A model generated the notes under the pieces. That model searched no databases, was not told the origin of the DNA, and saw only the letters and a list, made by a program, of their open reading frames with translations. From Pseudevernia furfuracea (taxonomy: Eukaryota > Ascomycota > Lecanoromycetes > Lecanorales > Parmeliaceae), in assembly GCA_022315425.1 (NCBI GenBank), contig JAIUPT010000034.1, positions 744,001 through 808,000 of the forward strand: a stretch of 64,000 nucleotides of DNA. Reading direction: 5' to 3'. Below, in pieces: positions 21,169 through 32,089 of this stretch. Both the position numbers and the translations under genes were made by a program. How positions within the stretch are numbered: position 1 is the first letter of the stretch; each line of letters opens with the position of its first letter.

Positions 21169-22981
21169 GTTAGGATTAGTACCTCAATAGGGTGTCTGAG
21201 GCTGTCAAGCGCAGACACCCTCGGAGCCAGCTTTTTTAACTGAGTTGCTAACAATAGTGTCTGCGCTTTGATTTTCGAGTCGATCTAATCGATCACCTCG
21301 AGGCGCAATTGAGAGAGCCTAGCCTAAATGACTAGCCGAGGGTGAAACGCTTAGTCTATGAGAGTCGGGGTTCGAAACCTTAAAAGGTCAGAAATGAACT
21401 TTTTCAGAGGGAAAAAATTGAAATTCCAGAGGGCTTCGAAGTCAAAAAAAAAACGATTCGAAGAATTTCATTATCGAGACAAAAATAAATAATTTCGAGT
21501 AGAACGCTCTATTCAAATAAAATCTTTCGAACAAAATGCTCTGTATAAAAGACTCGTCACGGATAAGAAGTTTCGAAAGTATCGAACACGAATACGAGAC
21601 TCTGGGCGATCCTCTTAAAATATCGAAATGATATGAATCTAAAGTATTTAGATCGAGCAAAAAGCTTTAAAAGTCTCGAAGAATTCGAGTAGAAGTCTTC
21701 AAAAATAAAATTAATTATAATACGTTATGACGAGATTATAGATCTGAAATAAGTAAAGAAATCTTATTCTCGCGAGAAGTCTCTAAAGAATCTAAGCAAG
21801 AATTCGAACGAGACGTTTTAAAAAGACTCGAGAGTATCGAGCACGAAATTTTCAAAGAATTTGAGATTAAGCAAAGAATACTCTTAAAAATCGTTAATGC
21901 GAGTTAAAGATTCTTTAAGAAACATTGCGATTTTTGTCTTTAAGACTCGAGAACGAGTTCTATAAAGAAGAAGATAATTGTTAAAATTAATATCTTAATA
22001 AAGTATCTGAGACTGTTAAGCGCAGACACTCTCGAAGTTAGCTTTTTTAGCTGAGTTGTTAACAATAATAAAGGGGGAGATAATTATTAAAATTAATATC
22101 TCAATAGAGTGTCTGAGACTGTCAAGCGCAGATATTCTCGAAGTTAGCTTTTTTAACTAAGTTGTTAACAATAGTGTCTGCGCTTTAATTTTCGAGTCGA
22201 TCTAATCAATTACTTCGAGACGCAATTAAGAGAGTCTAATCTAAATAACTAATCGAAGATAAAACGCTTAGTTTATGAGAGTCGAGGTTCGAAATCTTAA
22301 AAGATTAGAAATAAACTTTTTTAGAGAGAAAAAATTGAAATTTCAGAGAACTTCAAAGTTAAAAAAAAAACGATTCGAAGAATTTTATTATCGAGACAAA
22401 AATAAATAATTTCGAGCAGAACGTTCTATTCAAATAAAAACTTTCGAATAAAATGTTTTATATAAAAGACTCGTCACGAATAAGAAGTTTCGAAAGTATC
22501 GAATACGAACACGAGACTCTAAGCGATCTTCTTAAAATATCGAAATGATATAAATCTAAAGTATTTAGATCGAATAAGAAGCTCTAAAAGTCTCGAAGAA
22601 TTCGAATAAAAGTTCTCAAAAATGAAATTAGCTGTAATGCGTTATAACGAGATCACAGATCTAAAATAAGTAAAGAAATCTTATTCTCGCGAGAAGTTTT
22701 TAAAGAATCTAAATAAGAATTCGAGCGAGACGTCTTAAAAAGACTCGAGAGTATCGAGCACGAAATCTTTAAAGAATTTAAAATCGAGCAAAGAATACTC
22801 TTAAAAATCGTTAATGCGAGTCAAAGATTCTCTAAGAAACATTACGATTTTTGTCTTTAGGGCTCGAGAACGAGCTCTATAAAGAAAAAGATAATTATTA
22901 AAATTAGTATCTCAATAGAGTGTCTGAGACTATCAAACGCAGACATTCTCGAAGTTAGCTTTTTTAACTGAGTTGCTAATA
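21169..22981 (+). mobile_element. Array of TRIM-like elements sharing LTRs (copies 1 and 2)
   Basis: Four copies of an 85-86-bp terminal repeat in one orientation lie at 21169-21253, 21979-22064, 22085-22170 and 22896-22981. Each is TGTTAG...CTAACA or a C-to-T/G-to-A derivative. Two full internal regions (about 725 bp each, no long open frame) separate repeats 1-2 and 3-4. Repeats 2 and 3 are separated only by ATAATA plus the polypurine tract AAAGGGGGAGATAAT, that is, an internal region deleted to its two ends. After repeat 1 comes ATA and then GTGTCTGCGCTT (21257-21268), the exact complement of AAGCGCAGACAC at 21207-21218 inside the repeat. Copy 2 is more RIP-mutated than copy 1. No target duplication is evident for the array. 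Confidence 0.8.
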
Positions 22982-23097
22982 GAATTAGAGCCGATTTGAC
23001 TATCGTTTTTTTATCATATTTTCATTTATATCTTAAATAAATCAAGATTCTAAAAACGTCTTCACAGTCGTAGATTATTAGATATCGACGTATCTAT

Positions 23098-23285
23098 TAT
23101 TACGAGCGTACTTCGTATCCCTTTAACACATATCTTTCTTTGACACTTCTCTTTTAGACTTAGCGTGTCTTGATAGATTCACTTCGTCATATATATATGA
23201 TCCTCTCTCCCAGTTCATAGTTGCTTCTCATCTAGTTATCTTATTTAAAACATCTACATGACATGACTCTGTACTAGTTCTGACA
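23098..23285 (-). mobile_element. Solo LTR, TGTCAGAATTAGT family (RIP-mutated)
   Basis: 188 bp, ends TATTACGAGCG...TTCTGACA in this orientation (reverse of the 28349 copy), flanked by a perfect TCTAT duplication (23093-23097 and 23286-23290). It is homologous to copies at 26498, 27362 and 28349. Strand is given relative to the TGTCAG... reading, since no internal region is known to fix polarity. Confidence 0.75.
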
Positions 23286-24608
23286 TCTATATATGATTTA
23301 TTAATATTAATTAAAAGAATAATTGTAAGACGCGTACTGACTCTTAGAAATCTGATAGACGTATATCTATCTATCGTTCAAATTCGATCGAAGTTCTCGA
23401 GGTTCTCGAAGTTCGACGAGTCAAAATCAATAATATATATTCGAAATATGTTTCTTTCTAACAAATACATTATCACTAAAATTTGATAAATTCGAGACAA
23501 AATCAAAATGTCTACTTTTTATTAAAATTATATAATAATTCGATATAAATATATTGCGTAAAACTAATATTTCGTATATAATAAAATATATATCTTTTAT
23601 AACTATTTTATCGTTTTTTCGTTATTATATATATTTTATAACTTAGAAAACGAGCTTCTTCGTTATATATTATCTTCTTCTTGATTACTAAAATAAGACT
23701 ATCAACTCTTTTAGCTCTTTTAGTTCTTTTAGTAGTTCTTTTAACTCTATCGACTCTTTCGTCTCGCTTTAACTATTATTATTACTATAATAAAGCGAGT
23801 ATTATTAATATTAATAACTTTAATAATGTTAGAATAGAGCATAAAGTAGTCGTTTTCTTTTTAACTAAACTTTTAACTCTTTCTCTTCTAAAAATCTCGA
23901 GTCTTAGACGATATATACCCTTAAATTATTATTTTAATTATTTATTAGCTTAATTATTCTCTTATTTTTATTACTTTATAGTCTATTTATTCTTTCGTTT
24001 TTATATAGTCTTAAGAGTTATAAATTAAGCTTTCTTTTAATATCTTTATTTACGCTTAGTCTTATCATTTTTTCTTTATTATATCTTAAGAAGATTATTA
24101 TTAATAACTTTAAGTAAGATATAAGAAGCTAAAGCTATTTTATATACTTTATTAATCTTATTTAATAAAATCAAGTTATTATTTCTAGTCTTAATTTATT
24201 AAATTATTTAAATTACTTACTTCGCGATTAATAAAGTTAATAAAATAGAAATTAAATTGTTAAATATTATAACTAAGAATATAATAAAGCGAGGTTTGAA
24301 CTCTAATACCTTAAGACTTAGTTTATTAAATATAACTTATAAGTTAATAAAGAACAATTTACTCTTATATTATAAATACTTAATATTTTTTTTTGTTATA
24401 ATATTTACGCTACGTAATGAAGCGAAGCGTCTTAACGAGATTTCGCGTTGAGTCGAATTTAAGATAAGATATCGAGACGAGTTTTCGAATTTTCTAAAAA
24501 CTTCATCTTATCTCGTTTTAGCGTCGATTTATTCGAGATTATTTCGATATCTCATCAAGTCTATTAATTAGATTAACTCGAGATTGTTATTCTTATAACG
24601 ACTCTTTA
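23286..24608. repeat. RIP-mutated AT-rich DNA, unidentified
   Basis: Extreme A/T content with scattered CG and no credible gene; the few open frames encode low-complexity Leu/Ile/Asn text. Its right part (about 24410-24608) belongs to the same dispersed repeat as 31200-31400, and TRIM copy 3 has inserted into it. Confidence 0.55.
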
Positions 24609-25525
24609 TGTTAGAATTAATATTTAAATAGAGTGTCTGAGACTGTCAAGCGCAGATATTCTCGAAGTTAGCTTTTTTAACTGAGTTGTTAACAATAATG
24701 TCTACGCTTTGATTTTCGAGTCGATCTAGTCGATCATCTCGAGACGCAATTGAGAGAGTCTAGTCTAAATAACTAGTCGAAAGTGAAACGCTTAGTCTAT
24801 GAGAGTCGAGATTCGAAATCTTAGAAGATCAAAAATGAACTTTTCAGAGAGAAAAAATTGAAATTTCAGAGGGCTTCGAAGTTAAAAACGATTCGAAGAA
24901 TTTTATTATCGAGGCAAAAATGAATAATTTCGAATAGAACGCTTTATTCAAATAAATCTTTCGGGCAAAATGCTCTATATAAAAGATCCGTCACGAACAA
25001 GAAGTCTCGAAAGTATCGGGCACGGGCACGAGACCCTGGGTGATTCTTTTAAAATGTCGAAATGACATGAATCTAAAGCATTTAGGTCGGATAAGAAGCT
25101 CTGAAAGCCTCGAAGAATTCGAACAGAAGTCTCTCAAAAATGAGATTAGCTGCAATGCGCTATAACGAGATTACAGATCTGAAATAAATAAAGAAAACCT
25201 TATTCCCGCGAGAAGTCTTTAAAGAATTTGAATAAGAATTCGAGCGAGACGCTCTATTCGAAAGTATCGAACACGAAGTCTCTAAAGAATCTAAGCAAGT
25301 AAGAGTTTCAAAGAAGTAAATCTTGAAACTTCGAACAAGAAGCTCTTAGAAATTGACGATATCGAGATAAAGATTTCTCGACGCATCGCAATTTTTATCT
25401 TTGAGGCTCGAGAACGAGTCTCATAAAGGGGGAGATAATTGTTAGAATTAATATCTAAATAGGGTGTCTAAGACTGTCAAGCGCAGACACCCTCGAGGTC
25501 AGCTTTTTTAACTGAGTTGCTAACA
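24609..25525 (+). mobile_element. TRIM-like element copy 3, complete, with CTTTA target duplication
   Basis: 917 bp with LTRs 24609-24694 and 25440-25525 (TGTTAG...TAACA), flanked by CTTTA on both sides (24604-24608, 25526-25530). The polypurine tract AAAGGGGGAGATAAT abuts the 3' LTR. The self-complementary primer site is at 24698-24709 with two G-to-A changes (ATGTCTACGCTT), as expected after RIP. A related unoccupied site is present at about 31376-31400 (ACGACTCTTTAAACATTATC), where CTTTA is single. There is no coding capacity, so it is non-autonomous. Confidence 0.85.
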
Positions 25526-25530
25526 CTTTA

Positions 25531-26497
25531 AATATTATCTCGCGTATTTTTTTTAATTACCTTTTTAAGCAACTATACTTCGTATTTTAATTTTAACTAA
25601 AGTATTATACTTTACGTTTTATTTCGCTTTATTTTTATACGCAATATTAAAATTTTAAGTGAGTCGCTTAGAAATATTTAGAGTTTATCGAGATATCGAA
25701 ATAACTTCGTTATCTCGTTAAGAATAAATCGTCTTACTTCGTCTTATTTTAATTAGCTCGTCTTAGCGTCGACGATCGAGACGAGATATAACACTTAAAA
25801 TCTTATCTTACTTCGTCTTATTGCGTAGCGTAATAGTATTCTTTCTTATTATTTAAATTAAGCGAAGAAAATTCGATTTATTTATTAAATAGCTCTTTTA
25901 AAATTTTATAAATTTATTTAAATATTTATAAATATTATAATATACGATTAATAAAGACTAAAAGAATTTAATATTTAATAACTAAAGAATATACGTAATA
26001 TAAGTTAAAAGATATAAAAGAATAATATTATTATTAATATAAAATTCTATAACTTTATTACTAATATAAGAGATATAATTATTAAATATAAGAAGACGAT
26101 ATTTACTTTTAAGAGTTCTTTATATTTATAACTTAAATTATCTAAAGAAGTTAATTAAAATTATATAAAATTATATATAAAAAGACTTAATATTAATATA
26201 TCTCTCGAATTACTTTAAGCTAAGAATATAAGAATTCTTATTCTTTAAGATATTATATTAAGTCTTTATATAACGATTATCTTTAAAAATAATAAACGAT
26301 GTTAAAATTCTTTCGTTCGCTAATATATATTTAAATAAAGATACTTACTTACTAATCAAAAAGATATAATATATTTTATGAGATATCTTATTTTAACTAG
26401 TCTTATATTATAATATAATATGAAATTAAGAGAATTAAATATTATATCTTTATAAAAGATATAAATACTAATCGAAAAGATATAAAATAATATAAAA
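25531..26497. repeat. RIP-mutated AT-rich DNA; left part is the dispersed repeat hosting TRIM copy 3
   Basis: 25531-25660 matches 31395-31520 (ATTATCTCGCGTAT..., then CAATATTAAA). 25660-25840 contains inverted similarity to 31205-31320 (read on the other strand: ACGCAATAAGACGA...). The rest is A/T-rich without identifiable structure. No gene. Confidence 0.5.
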
Positions 26498-26766
26498 TGT
26501 TAGAATTAGTATAGAGTCATATTATATAGATGTTTTAAATAAGATAACTAGATACAGAAAAACTATATACTAAGAGAGAGAGTTATATATATATAACTAA
26601 GTGAATCTATTAAGGCACGCTAAGTCTAAAAGAGATAGTATGTTAATATATATATATAACTAAGTGAATCTGTTAAGGCACTCTAAGTCTAAAAGAGATA
26701 GTATGTTAATAAAGAAATATTAACATAGATAGATATTATCAAGAAATACGAGATACGCTCGTAACA
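26498..26766 (+). mobile_element. Solo LTR, TGTCAGAATTAGT family, with an internal duplication
   Basis: 269 bp, TGTTAGAATTAGTATAGAG...CGTAACA, flanked by TAAAA (26493-26497, 26767-26771). It is longer than the 188-206 bp of its relatives because a segment of about 70 bp (TATATATATAACTAAGTGAATCT...TAAGTCTAAAAGAGATAGTA) is present twice in tandem. Strongly RIP-mutated. Confidence 0.7.
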
Positions 26767-26799
26767 TAAAATATTAATCTCCTATTTTATATTATAATG

Positions 26800-27122
26800 A
26801 AAAAACATAAGATTTTATTAATATTAAATTATAAGACGATATAAATCTAAGATATTTTATGAGATATTCTAAATAAGATATCTTATATAACGAATAAGAT
26901 AAGAATTCTACTAAGAGCACTATTAACTAGAATAATAATTAAAATAATAATGCTAGAAGTACTGTTGACTAGAATAATAACTAAAATAATAATATCGAAA
27001 GCACTATAAATTAGAATAATAACTAAAATAGCTAATTAAAAAATAATAATAAAATACGCGAGACGAAAGAATAATAATTCGATAATCAAGTGCTTTTAAT
27101 ATTATTATTCTAGTTACTATTC
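26800..27122. repeat. AT-rich repeat arm shared with 38440-38690
   Basis: It reads ACGATATAAATCTAAGATAT...ACGAATAAGATAAGAATTCT...GAGCACTA..., followed by AATACGCGAGACGAAAGAA. The same order of blocks occurs at 38440-38670 and, inverted, at about 39000-39090 and 39420-39520. It is one arm of a palindromic, RIP-mutated repeat whose centre is a TAGTAA-rich microsatellite. The nature of the element is unknown. Confidence 0.5.
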
Positions 27123-27360
27123 TAATTAGTAGTAATAGTAATAGTAATAGTAATAATAATAGTAATAGTAATAGTAATAGTAATAGTAATAGTAATAGTA
27201 ATAGTAATAGTAATAGTAATAGTAATAGTAATAGTAATAGTAATAGTAATAGTAATAGTAATAGTAATAGTAATAGTAATAATAATAGTAATAGTAGTAA
27301 TAATAGCGATAGTGATAGTAATAATAATAACGATAGTAATAGTAATAATAATAGTAGTAG
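27123..27360 (+). repeat. (AGTAAT)n microsatellite, about 240 bp
   Basis: A nearly pure hexanucleotide array (TAGTAATAGTAA...) with interruptions toward its right end. It continues after the inserted LTR (27568-27640: AGTAACAGTAATAGCGATAG...). The long Tyr-only and Ile/Thr-only minus-strand open frames across it are products of the repeat, not genes. Confidence 0.95.
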
Positions 27361-27361
27361 T

Positions 27362-27567
27362 TGTTACGAGCGTACCCCGCATCCCTTGATGACACCTGTC
27401 TGTGTTAGCATTCCTTTGTTGACACACTATCCCTTTTAGACTTAGCGTGCCTTGGCAGGTTCACTCAGCCATACATATATGGCCTTCCCTCCCAGTACAT
27501 AGTTATTCTATATCTAGTTGTCTTATTCAATACACCTACATGACTTGACTCTGTACTAATTCTGACA
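27362..27567 (-). mobile_element. Solo LTR, TGTCAGAATTAGT family, little mutated, inserted in the microsatellite
   Basis: 206 bp, TGTTACGAGCGTACCCCGC...TTCTGACA, flanked by perfect GTAGT duplications (27357-27361 and 27568-27572). It splits the AGTAAT array. It is GC-richer than the copies at 23098 and 26498, so it looks young or little touched by RIP. It includes a block (about 27398-27421, CTGTGTTAGCATTCCTTTGT) absent from the 23098 copy. Confidence 0.85.
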
Positions 27568-27640
27568 GTAGTGACAATAAAAGTAACAGTAATAGCGATA
27601 GTAATAGTAATCTTAATAGTAATCGTAGAGAAAAACTTAA

Positions 27641-28057
27641 ATAAATATTCAAATTAAGTTATATACTTATTAGAATAATTACTAGAAATAGTACTTTATT
27701 ATTTCGAGTTAAATCGATCTTTTATTACTAGAATTTAATATATAAAAACTTAAATTAAATTAAATAATTAATTATTATAAAGACGATAAATCTATATTAT
27801 ATAAATATACTTATTTATTTATTTAAGACGTCTTTATTAAATTCTTTTAAAGGTTAATATTCTTCTTTTAAATAATAACGCGCTTAATATAAATATACAA
27901 GTATAGACTTACGAATTAAATTCGTGATACGATATTAAAATTAATATTAAGATTAACTTAAGAGTTAAGTCGTAAAAAAGTAAAAACTCTTATAGAAACA
28001 TTAAATTTAATTAATAATTAAAAATGTTTTTTGTAGAAGTTTTTTTATAAGAATTTT
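27641..28057. repeat. RIP-mutated AT-rich DNA, no gene
   Basis: A/T-rich sequence between the microsatellite and the gag-only element; no LTR end or coding remnant can be identified. Confidence 0.4.
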
Positions 28058-28348
28058 TATTAAGAAACTTTATGAGTGAGTTTATAATATGAGTGATATA
28101 TAAGAATTGATAACTATCTAACTGGTAAATAATCACATTTGTGCGAAGAAGCTAGCTAGTTCTAAGTTCTAAGTTCTATATAAAGGTTTCTTCGTAACAA
28201 ATGTCTATAAAAGAAAAAAAAGATTATGCTCTCACAACTAATAAATAATAATAATATATGCTTGAATGGGAGATACAGAGTCAATTTTATATGATTGTTT
28301 TCGTATTCGTCTTATCGAAATCATTTTAATAATAATGAGTGTAATTCT

Positions 28349-28536
28349 TGTCAGAATTAGTACAGAGTCAAGTCATGTAGGTGTATAGAATAAGACAACT
28401 AGATAGAGATCAACTATGTACTGAAAGGGAAGACCATATATGTATGGCGGAGTGAACCTGCCAAGACACGCTAAGCCTAAAAGGGAAGTGTCAAAGAAAG
28501 GCATGTGTCAAAGAAATGCAGGGTACGGCCGTAACA
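28349..28536 (+). mobile_element. Solo LTR, TGTCAGAATTAGT family, little mutated
   Basis: 188 bp, TGTCAGAATTAGTACAGAGT...GGCCGTAACA, flanked by ATTCT (28344-28348 and 28537-28541). The best-preserved member of the family in the window. It sits inside the gag-only element, so it is younger than that element. Confidence 0.85.
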
Positions 28537-28606
28537 ATTCTGATAAGTATATCTATGATTCTCGTCTGCTTCAATTCAAGAAATTATAGTTTCACTTTTA
28601 TATACT

Positions 28607-28874
28607 TGTTAGCAGCGGGACCAAGAGGATAGCTGTCGTATGAGCCCGAGGGTTGTCGAGCGTAATCGAATCGCTTGGCATACGCATGTCAAGCGGATTC
28701 TTGACGTGAGAAGCTTAAGAGGGCCATGTCTCGAAGTTTCTCATTTTCCTTCCTCAAGAATTAGTCTTACTATTAGATATACTATACGCAATATATATAT
28801 CTTCGCTAAGTTCACATTGCTACACAATCCTAGTCTGTCTTATATATATCTATATTATATAAGTCAGTCTAATA
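28607..28874 (+). mobile_element. Solo LTR of the gypsy family (TGTTAGCAGCGGG...)
   Basis: 268 bp, TGTTAGCAGCGGGACCAAGA...TCTAATA, flanked by ATACT (28602-28606 and 28875-28879). Same family as the solo copies at 37961 and 51773 and the LTRs of the chromovirus at 53.1-62 kb. Nested in the gag-only element. The short open frame across it (28640-28888) is an LTR artefact that recurs in other copies. Confidence 0.88.
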
Positions 28875-28939
28875 ATACTTCATTATAAATGTTGCTTTGA
28901 CGACGTAATATATATTTTAATAAGTGCGTCGAACTCACG

Positions 28940-30012
28940 ATTTAGCTGTTAGTGAATAAATCATAGATCAAGTCATCTTCTTCATTAACAGCTCAATTTA
29001 CTTACGATAACTGCTGACGATATTAACTGAGAGAACGATACGAGAATCGCGATGACTGTAGCTGAGTTGACTGTTATACAGACTTATTTAAAGACTAATT
29101 AAAAGAACGTGATTGTTGCTTTTCATAGACTGTATACATCTTAAATCAGCCTGCTTGACGTAGTTGAACGTTCTTAATAAACTCATTAAGATTCGTCGAG
29201 GGATCAAGACCTTGCTGTAGGCTAGTCTCAAAGTGATGAAATGTCGTTCTAAGATTATCTTTCTGAGGTCAATCAAGTCTCTTGATAATGCGAAAAATAC
29301 TCTGAATATGAATCGTAGCATTCTTCTTATTAGCAGTATTCTTTCGAGTGTAATAAATTGATTTTAACTCCGTTATCAACTCATCGTGACTAAATTCAAA
29401 TCTATCAATCAAGATTAAGCATCATGATTGAATAGAGATACTCGTATTGTAGCCCTATCTGATATGATTCGAGATCTCATCATGATATCAATTGAATACT
29501 TTGTCTTAAAGAATCGTGACGAGATTTGATTGAATTAATTCGACTTCTTTCATAGCGACTACACTTGATAATCGATCGACAAAGACACGCACTTTTGTTG
29601 AATTCTCGTTGAAGTAGTCAACATTCTTAGATCTTTATCTCTTATCATGATTTTATACTATAAAGACTATAACTAACTGAATAATAAGCGAAGATAATTG
29701 CGAAGCTTATTAAGTAACATTCGATTGCGTAGAATTCTAAGATGTCATTGCTTGAGTATGTTCGATCGTTGAGAGAACGTTTAAATTGATTTAACGCATT
29801 TCGTCACGTAATTAACCTATTTCAGAGCGAAGCAGATCTCGAAATAAGTTTATTAAATCAGTAATCTACTCGTCTAAGAAGTCAGAGACGAATAAACTGC
29901 TTTGATCTACGTTGTTAGACTAATTTAAAACGAGCTCTTCGTCTATTTCTTCATCTAACTTATTCTCTACAGAGATCTGACGAGTATTAAATCTATTCTT
30001 CTTAAGAGACAT
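28940..30012 (-). pseudogene. Degenerate gag of the gag-only LTR element
   Basis: Reading the minus strand from ATG 30012 gives MSLKKNRFNTRQISVENKLD and then Asp/Glu-rich, Leu-rich text broken by several TAG/TGA/TAA codons and frame changes. Further down come stretches such as KVRVFVDRLSSVVAMKE and LDPSTNLNEFIKNVQ, which look like a capsid-type domain. Stops fall where C-to-T or G-to-A changes in Gln or Trp codons would place them. Assignment to gag rests on position after the 5' LTR and general texture, not on a diagnostic motif. Confidence 0.5.
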
Positions 30013-30354
30013 CGTGACTGATCTAATAAAAGAATCACTATTAATTGTTTACGTGTAGAGACTAAGCGTGACGAATTAAATACTAATATATAAGCGTGTT
30101 AGATGTTGAAATAGATAGTAACGAGCGTAATTAATCAACACTGTGAGTGACGAGAAAATAACGACGTCTAATAATTTAAAATGAGATCTTCAGATGTTAC
30201 TATTATTTGTTAAGGAACTTTATGAGTGAGTTCATAATATGAGTGATATGTAAGAATTGATAGCTATCTAGCTGACAAATAATCACATTTGTGCGAAGAA
30301 GCTAGCTAGCTCTAAGCTCTAAGTTCTATGTGAAGATTTCTTTATAATAATTTT

Positions 30355-31199
30355 TTAGAATTTTTTTACTATAATTTAGATTTTAATTTAATTTAATTAT
30401 TTCTAATTTTTTAATTTTTTTTTGACGTAGCTCGAATTCGAATTCTATAATTTATAAATTTATAAATTTAATCGTTTTATTCTTTTATTACTATATAAAA
30501 GAAATTTATTATTAAAATATATATTAAATATGTAATCTCTTAAAGCTAAAAATCTTCAACTTAGAATTTGTTAATAACTATAAGATCGATTCTAAAAATT
30601 CTTAATTCTCTAAATAGCGCAAATAAGTCTTTACAATTAAAAAAAAAAATTTAAAAAAAGTAATAGAAAAGTAAAAAGTTATTTAAAATATAAGACTTAT
30701 ACGCACATTTTTTCGAGATCGCGCATCTCTTAAGAAGTAATCGATCGAATAACGATATTAAAAATCTACTTTACTTTATTAATAATAAATAGATCGAATT
30801 TAATAATTCTTAAATTCTTAAAATGCGCAAGCTAAGTATTATAATTAACGAAAATTTTGAAGAATTATATATAGAGAGTATAGAACAACTAAGATTATAA
30901 AAAAGTCTTATTGAATTTTTTAATAAGGGCGCTCGAAAGATCTAGCGAGCTAACAAAGCGAGTCTAATTAAAAAGCGTAAAGCAATCGATTTTTTGATTG
31001 ACTGCATATATAAATATAAGATTTTTTTACTTACTTCTATACTATTCTTTTATATATATTAATAAAAGATTAATATTTATTTTTAAATATTAAATCTTAT
31101 TTAATTTTGCGAAGTAAAACGTTAATTACTTATTGTTAAATATATAAATTAAATAGATTTAAAACGTCTTTTATAATCTCTTTAAGATTACGTATTATA
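30355..31199. repeat. RIP-mutated AT-rich DNA, no gene
   Basis: A/T-rich with homopolymer runs (for example 30410-30423 and 30638-30660) and isolated CG. No long open frame and no recognisable element end. Confidence 0.4.
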
Positions 31200-31768
31200 T
31201 ACGTATACGCTGCGCAATAAGACGAGATGAGATAAGGTTTTGAATATCGCACCTCGCCTCGACGCTGAGACGGGATTTGATTAAAATAAGGGCGAGATAA
31301 GGCGATTTATTCTAAGCGAGATATCGAGATAACCTCGTTATCTCGTCAAGTCTATTAATTAAATTAACTCGAGATCGTTGCTCTCGTAACGACTCTTTAA
31401 ACATTATCTCGCGTATCTTTCTAATTATCTTTTTAAGCAATTATACGTCGTACTTTAATTTCAATTAGAGCATTACGCTTTGCGTCTTATTGAGCTCTAT
31501 ATCGATACACAATATTAAATTCTTGTCAGGACCAGACCTAGAAGGATCATAGGGGTATGAGTAGACGAGAATAAAGAGTCTATCGAACTATCTAGGAGGG
31601 AGGCTCTGTATATGTAGAAGGCAAGGTCTCCGCCAAGACTAGACTAGGCTTCAATGGGCCTAGCGTCTAGCCGGTGTTAAGGGATGCAGGATACGATCGT
31701 AACAATTCTAAGAAAGTCGCTCAGGGGTATTTAGGGTTCACTGAGGTATCGAGATGACCTCGAATAAA
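31200..31768. repeat. Dispersed repeat related to 24410-25840, interrupted by a solo LTR
   Basis: 31205-31400 and 31395-31520 match the two flanks of TRIM copy 3 (24412-24608 and 25526-25650), but here the TRIM is absent. 31705-31768 continues the match (TAAG..AGTCGCT...GTATCGAGATGACCTCG), so the solo LTR at 31524 and the copia LTR at 31769 both entered this repeat. It has internal inverted similarity around an ACGC(A/T)(G/A)CGCAATAAGACGA block. The type of repeat is unknown. Confidence 0.6.
31524..31704 (+). mobile_element. Solo LTR, TGTCAGGACCAGACC type, with ATTCT target duplication
   Basis: 181 bp, TGTCAGGACCAGACCTAGAA...GATCGTAACA, flanked by ATTCT (31519-31523 and 31705-31709). Its ends resemble the TGTCAGAATTAGT family but the body differs, so it is a separate, perhaps related, LTR family. 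GC-normal and apparently unmutated by RIP. The related sequence at 25648-25660 shows the uninterrupted site. Confidence 0.8.
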
Positions 31769-31966
31769 TGTCAAACTGTGTCTAGATCATTTTATACATA
31801 TTCTAGCGTTCTTTTATACATGTCGACTGCATGTCGACTGCATGTCGTAGTTTACTTCTACATCGATGTTTATAGCATTTCTTTGTTATTTATGAGATCT
31901 TATATCTTATAAATCCCATTATAGATCTACATGCTTTCTATCCTTCATTCACTGTAGTCTATAATA
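31769..31966 (+). mobile_element. Candidate 5' LTR of the Ty1/copia element
   Basis: TGTCAAACTGTGTCTAGATC...ATAATA, ending directly before a primer site at 31967 (GATTATGAGCCCGATTG) that matches the one in the 52-54 kb elements. The left end is set by where similarity to the host repeat stops (AATAAA). No matching 3' LTR is found downstream, so the LTR boundaries are not confirmed by a pair. Confidence 0.45.
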
Positions 31967-32089
31967 GATTATGAGCCCGATTGACATAGAAGATAGAATT
32001 TGAATCTTTGCTCTAGGACTAACATTCAGAGCACTTTTTTCAAGCATATTCAATTCACCCAGCCCACTCTGTACTCTGCTGATCTAGAC

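Larger units (their letters stand above)
28058..30349 (-). mobile_element. Non-autonomous, gag-only LTR element with ATTTT target duplication
   Basis: Terminal repeats of 142 bp lie at 28058-28199 and 30208-30349 (TGTTAAGGAACTTTATGAG...GTAACA or mutated forms), bounded by ATTTT at 28053-28057 and 30350-30354. Between them, a decayed gag-like frame runs on the minus strand from an ATG at 30012; no protease, reverse transcriptase or integrase text is visible. Two later insertions, the solo LTRs at 28349-28536 and 28607-28874, lie in its 3' part. Removing them leaves an internal region of about 1.5 kb. Orientation is taken from the gag frame. Confidence 0.75.

Noticed and set aside
27122..27427. 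Long minus-strand open frames encoding poly-Tyr and Ile/Thr repeats
   Set aside because: They are read-through of the (AGTAAT)n microsatellite, not proteins.
28640..28888. 82-codon open frame also seen at 61789-62067 with similar text
   Set aside because: Similarity comes from both lying in copies of the same gypsy LTR; not a conserved gene.
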